From contig NW_026622963.1 in the NCBI RefSeq assembly GCF_023065955.2, positions 12,159,001 through 12,223,000 on the forward strand: a stretch of DNA of 64,000 nucleotides. The letters run 5' to 3'. A program made the position numbers and the translations under genes. The DNA comes from Ursus arctos. Its lineage: Eukaryota; Chordata; Mammalia; Carnivora; Ursidae. Shown one piece after another: positions 1-11,243 of the stretch. Under the pieces are notes generated by a model. The model worked only from the letters and a program-made list of their open reading frames with translations. It was not told the origin of the DNA and did not search any database. How positions within the stretch are numbered: position 1 is the stretch's first letter; every line of letters starts with the position of its first letter.

Positions 1-1672
1 ATCAGGAAGTGTGGGTCTTTCAGCTTTGTTCCTTTTCTGGATTGTTTTATCTATTTAGGATCCCTTGAGATTCCATATGAATTTTAGGATAGGTTTTTTA
101 ATTTTTGCAAAAAATGTCATTGGAAGGACAGTTTCAGTGGATATAAGATTTTTGGTCAGCAGTTTTTTTCTTTTAGTATTTTGAATGTATCAGCTCACTG
201 CCTTCTGGCCTCCAAAATTTCTGATGAGAAATCCATCAGTATTCTTACTAAGGATCCCCTGTATGTAATGAGTCACGTGTCCTTTTTTTTTTTTTTTCCG
301 ATTCTCTTTATCTTCGGCTTTTGAAAGTTTGATTATAATGTGTCCCGGTGTAGGTCTCTGAATTCATCTTTCTTGGAGTTTGTTGAGCATCTTGGATGTT
401 TATATTCATGTTTTTCATCAGATTTAGAAAGTTTCCCGCCACTTTAACTTCAGTTATTCTTTCTGCCCTTTTCTTTCTTCTGGGACTCCCACAATACATA
501 TTGTGGTTTGTTTGATGTTGGCTCACAGGACCCTTAAGTTCTGATTACTTTTCTTTAATCTTTTTCTTTCTAGTCTAAGGACTTAATAATTTTCATTGTC
601 CTACTTTCACGTTTGCTCATTCTGTCTTCTGATTGCTCAAGTTAGCCTTTGACTCTCTCCAGTGAATTTTTCACTTCAGTTGTTATACTTTACATCTCCA
701 GAATTTTCTTTTTGGTTTCTCTTTAGGTTTTATATCTCTTTTTGATATTTCCATCTTGTTCATACATTGTTTTCTTGACTTTCTCCACATCTTTATAATT
801 CTTTGAGCATCTTTAAAGTGGTCGTTTTAAAGTCTTTCTCTAATAGAGATGCCATCATATCTTTTTCAGAAGCAGTTTCTGTTGATTTTTTTTTCCTTGA
901 ATGGTCCCATACTTTCCTGTTTCTTAGTATGCCTAGTGATTTTTTTTTTTTTTTTAATGAAAACTGGGTATTTGAATCTAATAATGTATTCCTGGAAATC
1001 AGATTCTCCTCCTTCCCCAGGGCTTGCTGTTTTGTTGTTGTTATCGTTTATTATTCTTGTTTTTTGATTGTTGTAGACTGTCTCTTTGCCAAAGATTAAC
1101 CTGAGGTATAAACTTAAGGTCTTTTTATGTCTTTTCTGAGCCTGTAATGGGAGGTTAGTTTGCAGTTTTCCCTGTATATGCCGTTGCTTTTGAGTGTCCT
1201 AGTCTTGAATGTCTGGCTCCCAAAAGGAGAAAAGAACAGTGAAGGCAGGCAGAAGTGCTTGGACATTTTAAATGCCCTGGAGTAACTTCAGCCAGAGGAG
1301 GGGAGGGGCTTGTGACAGTGGGGGAGGTGCAAGGGCAGTAGTCTTCCTCCTCTTTGTGCGTCTCTTTGATCAGTAGCAGCAGTCAGTGATCAAAGCACAG
1401 GTCCCCAGTCCTTGGAGGACAGGGTTCTTTTTGTCCACTGTCTCCTGTAGGAACATGTGCACAGCTGCTTGCCATTGGGGGTGGGGAATGAGTACCTGTT
1501 ACTGCACTAAGAGTTGCGAGCCTTCCCCTGGAAGTTGCAAGCCTTCAATAGACTCCGGATTTCCAAAATGGGTACATTAGACAGATTCTGCCAGTGCAGT
1601 TGTTAACAGTATAGGTAGGAAGACAGATTCCTCCTGATGCTTCCTACTTTGCCATCTTCCCAGAATCCTCTC
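1..1672 (-). mobile_element. Old L1 LINE with its 5' end, internally deleted
   Basis: Read on the minus strand, the element starts near 1672 with the typical L1 5' motif (gggaagatggcaaagtagga), runs through a 5'UTR with T-rich tracts, and enters ORF1. A degraded ORF1 reading survives at 526-308 (AGNFLNLMKNMNINIQDAQQ, like the MAENF-NLMKD-N-QVQEAQ segment of L1 ORF1p). The ORF1 C-terminal region continues to about 125. From there to base 1 the sequence is instead ORF2-like (MTFFAKIKK-P-LKFIW type). This is a dead, heavily mutated copy inside an ETFA intron, antisense to the gene. Confidence 0.8.
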
Positions 1673-1942
1673 CTTTGATTTGTTACTTCCTAAAACATTG
1701 TTTTTCATATGTAAGAAAAGGACTTAGAAAAATAATGGTTTAAAACCTTTTTAAATACTGTGATGGTCTAATGGTGGTGTGGGAGATAATTTTGTTATGT
1801 GCAAACCCAGAAATTTCTAAATCTACAATATTGACACAAATGAATTAAATTAATCTTATTCACTAGACATTTTTAACCATATAAATTTGTTGTTGGGAAT
1901 GTTAAAATAGAACCATGAATCTGTGGTATGTTTTCTTGATAG

Positions 1943-2206
<264 letters not shown>

Positions 2207-2449
2207 TGAACTGTGAAGTTGTCCTAATAAATACATGAAGTTTATATGGAGTATTATAACTTTACCTTTAAGGAGTCCATATTGTTTTTAAAATATCCAC
2301 ATGGCTTTTGGCATTTCATGTACTAAGTTAGTACACAATATGAAGTGACTCAAGTAATTATGACCTAGAATCGTATTTGGTAGGTGCCTTAAAGAAATTC
2401 ACATCAAATACCATTGTTCAGAGATTTGCCGAAAGTGCTACAGCTTTTC

Positions 2450-2566
2450 TTTTCTTTTAAAAGTTTTATTTGTTTAAGTAATCTCTACATCCACCATGGC
2501 GCTCAAACTCATGACCCAAAGATCTAGAGTCGGATGCTTTTCCCACTGAGCCAGCTGGGCGCCCCC
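2450..2566 (-). mobile_element. can-SINE (short, old type)
   Basis: The minus strand reads a tRNA-derived head (ggggcgcccagctggctcag), a B-box-like segment and an A-rich tail. Flanks gtgctacagctttt (2436-2449) and atgctacaactttc (2567-2580) form a decayed target-site duplication. Confidence 0.85.
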
Positions 2567-4275
2567 ATGCTACAACTTTCCAAGGGAAGACTAGGCACTC
2601 AAGTCCAGCTTATCTGACTCAACAAGTATGCTCTGTTTGCTGTATGTGAGAGTTAAAGGCCTTCCTAATGTGATATATGTAGGGGAGAACACTTATTTCC
2701 CATTCTCATATTCTCCACTTTTTTGAGTGCTCTTTCTACCCCGCCACCACCCCTGTATTTGCCCTCCCCATGAGCAAAATTACTTTAATGATACTGATGT
2801 GCACTTATACTGATGTGCACCATTTGGCCACATTTAAAGGTCATAGCTCATGCCTGGCCTGGTTTCTTTCTGTCCCTCAGGGCTTGCCTACAGACTTCCA
2901 GGTAGCCTTGTGCAGAAATCACTCATGCTGGCATTGAGGCTCTGAAAGTAGCATCCAACCCTGGGAGAAGTAAGTGGGTTTGCTAGAGTGAGGAACCCCT
3001 CGCACAGAATTAGAGCAAGCTATTGTGGGCCTTAATAGAGAGGCGACAGCCTGAGAAGAGAGCCATGGTGGTCCCCTTGACAAGAGAATTGGCCCATTAC
3101 CATGGCTTCACCAGCACTATATATGAGTCAGATGAACTGAGTGTACTTTGAGAGCACATCTGTACTTTGAAGTATATATATGTGCATACTCAGTGATGAT
3201 GGACCCTTCAACTGCTCATGCAGAGGCTAGAATGAGGCTGTTGCCCTGCATCAGCCTTCCCCACGCCCAGCCCCTCGAAGAGCCTCTATCTTGCCTTGGG
3301 AAGAATACAGCCCCTCTTCAGTGATCCTGGGGTCCTGTAATTGAAATTTAGGATTTGGGTAGTTCTGCTGCTCCTGTTTCCTGGCCCAGCTGTGTAAGAA
3401 CAAACAATATTTAGTGACAGTTTGACTAGTACAATATACCAGTGGGAGGAAAAGTGAGTATGAAAGAGAAATTTTTTGGATCTCTGTGCAAGGATAACTT
3501 TGTTCGGGTAGCAAGCATTTAGCTACAGCGAGAAGCTTAAAGGAGTAAAGATTTTTCAATTAAAAAAATGAAACACCTCTGAACCCTCACCATGTATCAG
3601 GTTGACATGTTTGCAAACAGACATGTACTGTAGTTGCCTTGTATTTTTCTCCACGAGAATATTTAAATAAGTTTACAAATAATTTTAAGATATGTTTTTC
3701 TGTTTTCTTGTTTACTATGTATTACAACCTACAGAGTGGGCTTACTTGATAAATAGATGAAGTGTTAAGATAATTGGAAATTTGTGATGTTTATACAGTG
3801 GATGCCTGCCTTGGGGCAGGAGTATCTTTGTAGCATTTACTGGTGGAAGGGTGTCGTACACACTATGCCTCTTGCATTAAGGGCAGCTCCCAGGTTTGAC
3901 ATGAGAGAGAGAATGCGAGTGAGGGAGGGTGTGTGCACGTGTGTGTGCCGAAAGAGGTATTTTGTTGAGAGTCCTAAGCCGATGGAAGTGAAAAGAGACC
4001 TCAGGATTCAGTGAGCGGATTTCTAAGCAGAGATTCTCAGGCTATTTTTGGTGTTTGAAGAAGCCCACGTTTGATAATGTGTTTGGACTAAGACCTACCA
4101 TTTATGTGCTTATAGCTACAGTTACATTAACGCAGTGGTTATCGCATGCTGCTCAGAAGTTCTGAAGCACAGTTATATATACCTTTGATTAATATAAAGG
4201 GAGAAAAGTTAATCCTTTAAAAAGCAGTCTGGGGGGAAAACTGATTAGATTATGAAAATATTAAAAATCTGCTTG

Positions 4276-4383
4276 AGGGGTGCCTGGCTGGCTTGGTTCG
4301 TAGAGCATGCGACTCGATCTCGGAGTTGTAAATTCAAGCCCCACGCTGGGTGTTGAGATTACTTAAAAATAAAATTTAAAAGG
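4276..4383 (+). mobile_element. can-SINE (short, old type)
   Basis: The element starts ggggtgcctggctggcttgg, followed by agagcatgcgactc, the gagttgtaaattcaagcccc B-box region and an A-rich tail ending near 4383. Confidence 0.85.
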
Positions 4384-4913
4384 AAATTACTACTTGAGTT
4401 GTAGCCTCCCAGTTGCTATTACATGTGTAACACAAGCGAGTTATGTTCTTTTTAAGTTGTCTGTGTCCCAGAGAGATGGGATTTGAGGAAATTACTCAGC
4501 AAGTTTTTGGCACAATTAAGCCAGGCTCCTGATTCTGTTCTTTCACTCATCACCCTGCCTTTCTAACTCATCAGGGACTCTGGCCAGGTGGTTCACCACT
4601 ACTCCTCTACCCTTGATAAATTGCAGTAAAGAGGACCTCACCTTTGGCAGGCCTCTAGGAACCTAGACTGTATCTATCACATTGTTTTTTCAGTTGAAAT
4701 CAGAATGAGTATAACACAGATGAGTACCCTAGTGATTCTGACCGGAGAATGGGCCAGGCGGGGTAGTGCTGCGCAGGGCCGTGCTTTGTCTTTTAAAAAT
4801 CAAATATTTAAAGGTATAACAACAAGTGAAAATATGGTTATGCAAATCATGAATGAGAATTAGTTAGCATTATCTATTTCAGACTAAGATTTTAAAGAAA
4901 ATATCTTAAGTCA

Positions 4914-5230
4914 GGGGCACCTGGCTGGCTCTTGATCTTGGGTTTTAAGTATGAACCCCACATGCTGGAGGTAGCGATTACTTAAAAAAATAAATTATAA
5001 ATTATAATAAAATCTTTATTTTTATTTTTTTAGAGAGAGAGGAGGGGTGCAGAGGGATAGGGAGAATGTTAAGCAGGCCCCACGCCCAGCACAGTGCCCA
5101 ATACAGAGCTTGATTTCACAACCTTGAGATCATGACCTGAGCCGAAATCAAGAGTTGGACACTTAACAGACTGAGCCACCCAGGCATCCCAAAATAAAAT
5201 CTTTAAAAAAATGAAAAGAAAAGAAAAAGA
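4914..5230 (+). mobile_element. can-SINE interrupted by a second SINE
   Basis: A head ggggcacctggctggc and internal B-box region are followed by an A-rich tail that is split by another SINE at 5018-5192. The outer duplication atatcttaagtca (4901-4913) and atatcataagtca (5231-5243) brackets the whole composite. Confidence 0.8.
5018..5192 (-). mobile_element. can-SINE nested in the preceding SINE tail
   Basis: The minus strand reads gggatgcctgggtggctcag through to an AAAAATAAAAATAAAG-type tail. The 12-base target duplication aataaaatcttt is exact at 5006-5017 and 5193-5204, and it is part of the older SINE's tail. Confidence 0.88.
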
Positions 5231-5774
5231 ATATCATAAGTCACATAATCGTTGTATAAAAAGGACTCTTTTAGACTAAATTTCTGTGTAAAAACTTTAA
5301 GTTTCAAACTATCACATAACAGACTAATAGTGCTCTGAATGATATGTCCACCAAACTTTTTTGTGTCTGGAGTAAAAATGTGTATGCATTTTATTTTTTA
5401 ATTGTTATTGTTTTACTTCATTCTTCAACAATCATGAGTTAGAGACAAGTTGGTTTTTTTCTTCATATAAGAAAAATAATACAGTACAGTAGTTAAGAGC
5501 TTTAATTCAAATTCTGTCTTGGCCACATATTAGTTAAATTATCTTGGCCAAGTTATTTAATTTTTCTGAATGTAAGCTTCCTCAAAAGCAATGTAAATAC
5601 CTACCTTACAAGGTTGTACTGAAGGCTCGGTGAGATTATACTGTACCTAGTACAGACAGTCGGTGTTAAATATTAGGCTACGTGTTTGTATGTCCTTTCA
5701 TACAGGTACATAGTAGGTGTTCAATAAATGGTAAATATTATAATCGGAGTGAGAGTGACAGAGTATAGGACACT

Positions 5775-6725
5775 GCCTGACTGGTGGTGGTTGTTTTTTT
5801 AAATAGCTTTCTTGAGATTTAATTCACAAATTATAGAGGTCACCCTTTTAAAATGTATAGTTCAGTGATTTTCAGTATATTCAGAGTTATGCAACCATCA
5901 GCTATCTAATTCCAGAACATCTTCATCACACTGAGAAGAAACTGCATACCTGTTCTCAGTCACTTCCTGTTCCCCATTCTCCCCAGACCCTGGCAGCAAC
6001 TAATCTGTTTTGTGTTTCTATGGATTTGCCAGTCCTGGACATTTCATATAAACAGAATCATGTAATATATGGTCTTTTGTGGCTGACCTCTTAGCATGAT
6101 GTTTTCAGGATTCATCTGTGTTGACTTCTGTATCAGCACTTCTTTCCTTTTATTGCTGAGTAATCTCCATTGTGCAGATATGCCTCATTTTGTTTATCCA
6201 TTACTCATTGGATGGACATCCGAGTAGTTTCTACTTTTTTGCTATTATAAGTATTGCTGCTGTGAGCATTTAAGTTTTCGTGCAGTTACATGTTTTCATC
6301 TTGTGTAGGTATATATCTAGGAGTGGAATTTCTGGGTCACTTGATTACTCTGTTTTTAACATTTTGAAGAACTGCCAGACTGTTTTCCAAAGTGGCTGCC
6401 CGTTTTACATTCCCACCAATAATGTGTGAGGGTTTCTTTTCTTTTCCTTCCCTTCCCCCTTCCCTTCTTCCTTCCCATCCCCCATCCCCCTTCTCTTCTC
6501 CCTTCCCTCCTCCCCCCTCCCTCCCTTCTTTATCTGTTTATTGTATTATTGGCTTTATTAAACAAGTCATGAATCAGGCAGCATCCCATTCAGCAAGTAG
6601 AGGGGAGCTCCTGTCTTTTCACTTTCTTGATGTCCTTTGATGCACAAAAGTTTACATTTTGTCGAAGTCCAGTTTATCTTTATTTTTTATTGCTTGCCCT
6701 TTAGTAGATGTCAAATATATGAAAC
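5775..6725 (-). mobile_element. L1 LINE relic, 3' region
   Basis: Antisense L1 3' sequence is recognisable from phrases such as gcaaccatcagctatctaat, ggacatttcatataaacaga and ccaaagtggctgcccgtttt. A pyrimidine-rich simple stretch interrupts it at 6433-6530. The same L1 region occurs again in the next element, so these are two insertions. Class is confident; subfamily is not assigned. Confidence 0.75.
6433..6530 (+). repeat. Polypyrimidine (CT-rich) tract
   Basis: About 100 bases are almost wholly C and T on the plus strand, with irregular CCCTT and TTCC units. It breaks the L1 relic. Confidence 0.9.
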
Positions 6726-7770
6726 TTTTGCTTAATCCAGTACAGTGATTATAGGCCTACAAGTATCTGTTCAAGTCCTCACTTTCATTTCCTTTACGTA
6801 TATGCCTACGGATTGCTGGGTAATATGGAAATTCTGTGTTTAGCTTTTTGAAGAACCTCCATCAAACTGCTTTCTCTAGTGGCTACACCATTTTACATTC
6901 CCACCAGCACTGTGCAAGCCTTCCGTTTTTTCCACATCTTTGCTCACACTTGGTACTTTTCATTTTTCAAATCAGAGCCATCCTGGTAGGTATGAAATGG
7001 TATCTCATTGTGGTTTTGACTTGCATTTCCTTAATGACTAATGATGTTGAGCATCTTTTCATGTGCTTATTGGCTATTTGTGTAGCTTCTGTGGAGAAAT
7101 GTTTATCCAAATCCTTTGTCCTTTTTTTTTTTTTAAGATTTTATTTATTTATGTGACAGAGAGACAGCCAGCGAGAGGGGGAACACAGCAGGGGAGTGGG
7201 AGAGGAAGAAGCAGGCTCCCAGCAGAGGAGCCCGATGTGGGGCTCGATCCCAGAACACCGGGATCACGCCCTGAGCCGAAGGCAGACGCTTAACTGCGCC
7301 ACCCAGGCGGCCCTGTCCATTTTGTAATTGAATGTCTGTCTTTGTTCTTCAGTTGTAGGAGTCTTTTATGTATTCTGGATGTTAACCCTTACCAGATATA
7401 TAATTTCCAAGTATTTTTTCCCATTTTGTAGGTAGGTGGTCCTTTCATTTTCTTTAAAGTTTTTAATTTTTCACAAAAGTTTTTAATTTTGATGAAGTCT
7501 AGTTCATCTGTTTTTTCTTCTGTGGCTCGTGTTTTTGGTGTTATATCTAAGAATCCATTGCCAAATCCAGGGTCATGAAGATTTAGCCTTAAGTTTTCTT
7601 CTAAGAATTTTATTGTTTTAGCTCCCATAGTTAAGTCATTGTTCCATTTTGGATTAGTTTTGGTATATGGTGTGAACACGGTGAGGTCCCATCTTCACTT
7701 TTTGGCATGTTGTCACAGCACCATCTCTGTTGAAGAGACTGTTTTATTCCCATTGATTGGACTTTGCATA
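6726..7770 (-). mobile_element. L1 LINE relic, second copy, interrupted by a SINE
   Basis: Antisense L1 ORF2/3' sequence (ggtatgaaatggtatctcat, ttgattttgatgaagtctag type) runs to about 7770 and is split by a bear-type SINE at 7122-7312. Confidence 0.75.
7122..7312 (-). mobile_element. Young bear-type SINEC
   Basis: The minus strand reads ggccgcctgggtggcgcagt, ttaagcgtctgccttcggct, gggatcgagccccacatcgg and an A-rich tail. It is nearly full length and little diverged from the copies at 8288 and 11052. It is inserted in the L1 relic. Confidence 0.92.
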
Positions 7771-8287
7771 CCACCTGTTTTTAAAAACTTTTTCCACTTC
7801 TCCCCAACGTAGCTGTTCACTAGAGTCATTCTAATCCCTTTATGCTCTCTCTTTGGAACCTGCAGGGCTTATCTCTGTCTGCCTCCTCAGTTTTTGTCCA
7901 GAATCCTTTTCTCCTCCATGTTAATGTTCTGATTTTTCCGAGTCCACACTTAATCTCTTCCTCAGAACTCCTGGATTTTGAGCATTTAGTGCCGTTCTTC
8001 TCATCTTCTTAATTGCAGTGTAAGATGGGCACGTTTTTGATTGCGTGGCTCATAGGCCTCTGTCTTTTCTCCCCAGCTAGGGGGGTGGTACTCCTTGTGG
8101 GCAAGAATTAAGCCTGTACTCTATTTTCCCATGGTGCTTACCCTGGGGAAATACTAATTAAACGACTGAAATATAGTTTTGTTGTGATTTCTATCAGTAC
8201 ATTGTCTTATTTTAAACATAAATTCACTTTCATTTGGTCTTACTGACTAGGGAGCTCTGGCTGCACTATCTAAAATAAAAATAAGAG

Positions 8288-8490
8288 GGGGCGCCTGGGT
8301 GGCACAGCGGTTAAGCGTCTGCCTTCGGCTCAGGGCGTGATCCCGGCGTTCTGGGATCGAGCCCCACATCGGGCTCCTCCGCTGGGAGCCTGCTTCTTCC
8401 TCTCCCACTCCCCCTGCTTGTGTTCCCTCTCTCGCTGGCTGTCTCTGTCACATAAATAAATAAAATCTTTAAAAAAAAATAAAATAAAAT
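8288..8490 (+). mobile_element. Young bear-type SINEC, full length
   Basis: Head ggggcgcctgggtggcacag, B box gggatcgagcccc, CT-rich body and tail aataaataaaatcttt. An exact target duplication aaaataaaaataagag lies at 8272-8287 and 8491-8506. Confidence 0.95.
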
Positions 8491-9751
8491 AAAATAAAAA
8501 TAAGAGTCCGCATCTCTGAGTTTGCTCAGGCTGTCAGACATTCAGTGAACTTGAGTGGCGTTTTCTTTTTCCTAACTAATAAGGCATTGTGTAGTATGCT
8601 TGGGAAGTCTCAGGTTGATCTGATAAAAAAGGATATGGATGATGGACAGAGTGCCCTCAACCCTTTTTGGGGGAGTGTGGCAGGGAGACATTCTGGAAGG
8701 TTTTTAAAAATCGTATGTTCTTAATTAAGTTAATGTTTCATTTAAAAGAAGTTGGGCTCTAGCCTATTTTTCATGAAACACGTAGGCCCCACAAGAGTTT
8801 TGTTTAACATGTCATCTGTGACTGACATCAGCTCATGGTCTCTCCACCGAGCAGAGCTGGGAGAAGTGGTGCCAGCACTTAGTGCTGCCCCTGAGCTAAT
8901 GCCTACTGGCTCCATGGTAAACATGGGCCTTTTAATAGACTGGAGACAAAGTGACATTCGGAAGAAACAACATGTCGACAATTTCCTTAATAAATTTTGT
9001 ACGAACACATTATTTCCACCTAATGGAAATGTAGCTCTCTTAAATAATTGAGAGGCTGTATTCATCAGTGGCGAGTTCAACTGGGATCTCTCTGAGCTAG
9101 GACAGTCGCCAGCCCCGTGGAAGGCTGGGTAATTGATATTTTGCACAGGTGGCTCAGCTAGTTTTCTGGTGGGCTCATGCGACACTCCCCTGCAGTCCCC
9201 GTGCCCAGTGCTCCTGTGTCGTCCAGGCTGCCACAAAGCAGCTTCACACTGAAAGCTCCAGTTGCAGCCACTGAACTGCCAAGACTAAGAGTTAGTAGTT
9301 CATCCTTTTTAACATGGGAGCCAACTCGGTCACTTTTCCCTTGCTGTGGTTTCTTACTCTGTCTGCTGACCAGACACCGCATTCGCGCAAGGCCTTTACT
9401 TGAATAAAGAATGTTGAAGTTGAAGGTTCAGCATGCAGCTCATTTTTAGGTGCCAAAAGATAGGAACACGTGCTGAGGAAGCAGCTACAGTGTTTGTGGA
9501 ATGAAAGATGAGTGAGCAAGTGAACAATGAGAAAACAAGTGCTAGAGGAGGTTGACAGGGTTGTGTCTGAACAAGAGACTTTGGTGTGGACTTTGAAGGA
9601 AAGGCAGGAGTGCAGTAAGGGAAGGAGGAATACCCAGAAAACACGAAGGTAAAAAATACGCATTACTTTCCTCACAGAAGAAAAAGTGGACTCCTGTTTG
9701 CTGTGGTGCCCTTCTGAGGTTTGTGATTGTGTCAGAAAGGTCCCTAGGCAG

Positions 9752-10099
9752 GGCGTCTGGGTGGCGCAGTAGGTGAAGTGTCTGACTCTTGGTTTTGGCT
9801 GAGGTCATGATCTCAGGGTTGTGAAGTCGGGCTCCATGGTCAGTGTGAAGTCTACTTAAGACTCTCTCTCCTGGGCGCCTGGGTGACTCAGTTGAGCGTC
9901 TGCCTGGGATTGAGCCCCACATCTGGCGGGGAGTCTGCTTCTCCCTCTGCCCCTCCCCACTGCTTGTGCACGGGCACTCTCTCTCTCTCTCTCTGTCTCG
10001 CTCAAATAAATAAAATCTTAAAAAAAAAAAAGTCTCCCTCTGCCCCTCCCCCATCTAAAATACATAAGTAAATCTTTATTTATTTAAAAAAAAAAAAAA
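9752..10099 (+). mobile_element. can-SINE with a nested SINE
   Basis: The outer element starts ggcgtctgggtggcgcag and its body resumes at about 10031 (gtctccctctgcccctcccc) before an A-rich tail. The flanking duplication is aggtccctaggcag (9738-9751) and agttcctaggcag (10099-10111). A younger SINE sits at 9871-10030. Confidence 0.88.
9871..10030 (+). mobile_element. can-SINE nested in the SINE at 9752-10099
   Basis: A second head ctgggcgcctgggtgactca with its own B-box region, CT repeat (ctctctctctctctct) and poly(A) tail lies inside the older element. It has lost the middle of the standard head. Confidence 0.88.
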
Positions 10100-10176
10100 G
10101 TTCCTAGGCAGTGTGTGTGCCCATGGTCCTAACAACCTTGTGTCCGGGTGGCCTTCCCTCCAAAGGTTGTAGTCTT

Positions 10177-10397
10177 GGAGCACCTGGGTGGCTCTGTAGG
10201 TTGAGTGTCTGACTCTTGATTTCGGCTCAGGTCGTGACCTCAGGGTCATGAGGTCAAGCCCCCCATGGGGCTCTGTGCTCAGTGAGGAGTTGGCTTGAGA
10301 GTCTGTCTCTCTTTACCTCTCCCCCTCCTCCCACTCGTGCTGTCCCCTCTCTCCCTCACTCTCTAAAATAAGTAAATCTTTAAAAAAAAAAAAAAAA
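10177..10397 (+). mobile_element. can-SINE, full length
   Basis: Head ggagcacctgggtggctctg, B-box region, CT-rich body and A15 tail. Short flanking repeat tgtagtc. Confidence 0.9.
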
Positions 10398-10512
10398 GGC
10401 ATGTAGTCGTCCCACATTCCCATAGACGGGAGGAGAGCGATGGGGAGCATCGCAGGGCGGAGGCACACCTTGAGCCTCGACAGCAATGCGTATGGCTTCT
10501 TTGGCTTCTGTT

Positions 10513-10658
10513 CTTTTTTTTTTTTTTTTGAAGATTTTATTTTTTTATTTAGAGTGAGAGCAAAAGAGAGAGCGTGAGCATGGGATCAAGCCTGACTCAG
10601 GGCCTGATCCCATGACCAAGAGTCAGATACTTAACCTACTGAGCCACCCAGGCGCTCC
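10513..10658 (-). mobile_element. can-SINE
   Basis: The minus strand reads ggagcgcctgggtggctcag, tgacccatgggatcaggccc-like body and an A-rich tail. It ends about 85 bases before the ETFA terminal exon. Confidence 0.88.
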
Positions 10659-10744
10659 TACCTCTGTGTACTTCTTAAGGAGCTGTGACCATATCACACT
10701 GAAGGCTCAAATTACTTAATTCCTTTTTTTTTTTTAATTTGCAG

Positions 10745-10783
10745 GTAGTTCCTGAAATGACTGAGCTATTGAAGAAGAAATGA
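10745..10783 (+). CDS. ETFA: ETFA terminal coding exon
   Basis: The acceptor is ttgcag ending at 10744, preceded by a T-rich tract at 10721-10739. The exon encodes VVPEMTELLKKK and stops at TGA 10781-10783, the known C-terminus of the protein with its lysine-rich end. It is only 13 codons including the stop, so an automatic gene finder could miss it. Phase 0 joins it directly to the exon ending at 2050. Confidence 0.95.
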   Translation, partial: VVPEMTELLKKK

Positions 10784-11036
10784 GTTACCATGTTTTAAGA
10801 AGGAAAATATGTCAAAATATTCAACTGAAATAGAAATTCATGGCTACTATAGTAATCATGGGAAAGTATGGAGAGCTACATATCATAATTTGAGAAAAAA
10901 TTCTCACAGATGCCAGAATGCTTTTTTATGAGCCTCTTATTATATTTCTTTTGGTTATTTGTGGTTCCAAGCAATTATTTTTTAAAATTTTCTAATTCCA
11001 TATTAAAATATATAATAAACCATTTCCACAGCTTTA
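10784..11036 (+). other. ETFA: ETFA 3'UTR
   Basis: An AT-rich stretch of about 250 bases follows the TGA and contains a canonical AATAAA near its end. Its right edge is set at about 17-20 bases past that hexamer, just before a SINE target-site duplication. The cleavage base is inferred, not observed. Confidence 0.7.
11014..11019 (+). promoter_or_regulatory. ETFA: ETFA poly(A) signal AATAAA
   Basis: A canonical AATAAA lies 231 bases after the stop codon. No other AATAAA was noticed between the stop and this site. A SINE begins about 33 bases downstream (11052), where a GU-rich downstream element would normally sit. Confidence 0.7.
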
Positions 11037-11051
11037 AAACTACTAACAGAA

Positions 11052-11243
11052 GGGGCGCCTGGGTGGCTCAGTCATTAAGCGTCTGCCTTCGGCTCAGGGT
11101 GTGATCCCGGCGTTCTGGGATCGAGCCCCACATCGGGCTTCTCTGCTGGGAGCCTGCTTCTTCCTCTCCCACTCCCCCTGCTGTGTTCCCTCTCTCGCTG
11201 GCTGTCTCTCTCTGTCACATAAATAAATAAAATCTTAAAAAAA
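11052..11243 (+). mobile_element. Young bear-type SINEC at the ETFA 3' end
   Basis: Full-length element (ggggcgcctgggtggctcag to aataaataaaatctt plus A tail) with an exact target duplication aaaactactaacagaa at 11036-11051 and 11244-11259. It lies immediately after the inferred ETFA cleavage site. Confidence 0.95.

Noticed and set aside
7063..7293. Recurring peptide RGRSRLPAEEPDVGLDPRTPGSR-type in several frames (7063, 8311, 26015)
   Set aside because: It is the translation of the bear-type SINE and recurs wherever a copy sits.
8742..9236. 164-codon minus-strand frame overlapping a 99-codon plus-strand frame
   Set aside because: No protein family resemblance and no plausible splice context; better viewed as possible conserved noncoding DNA.
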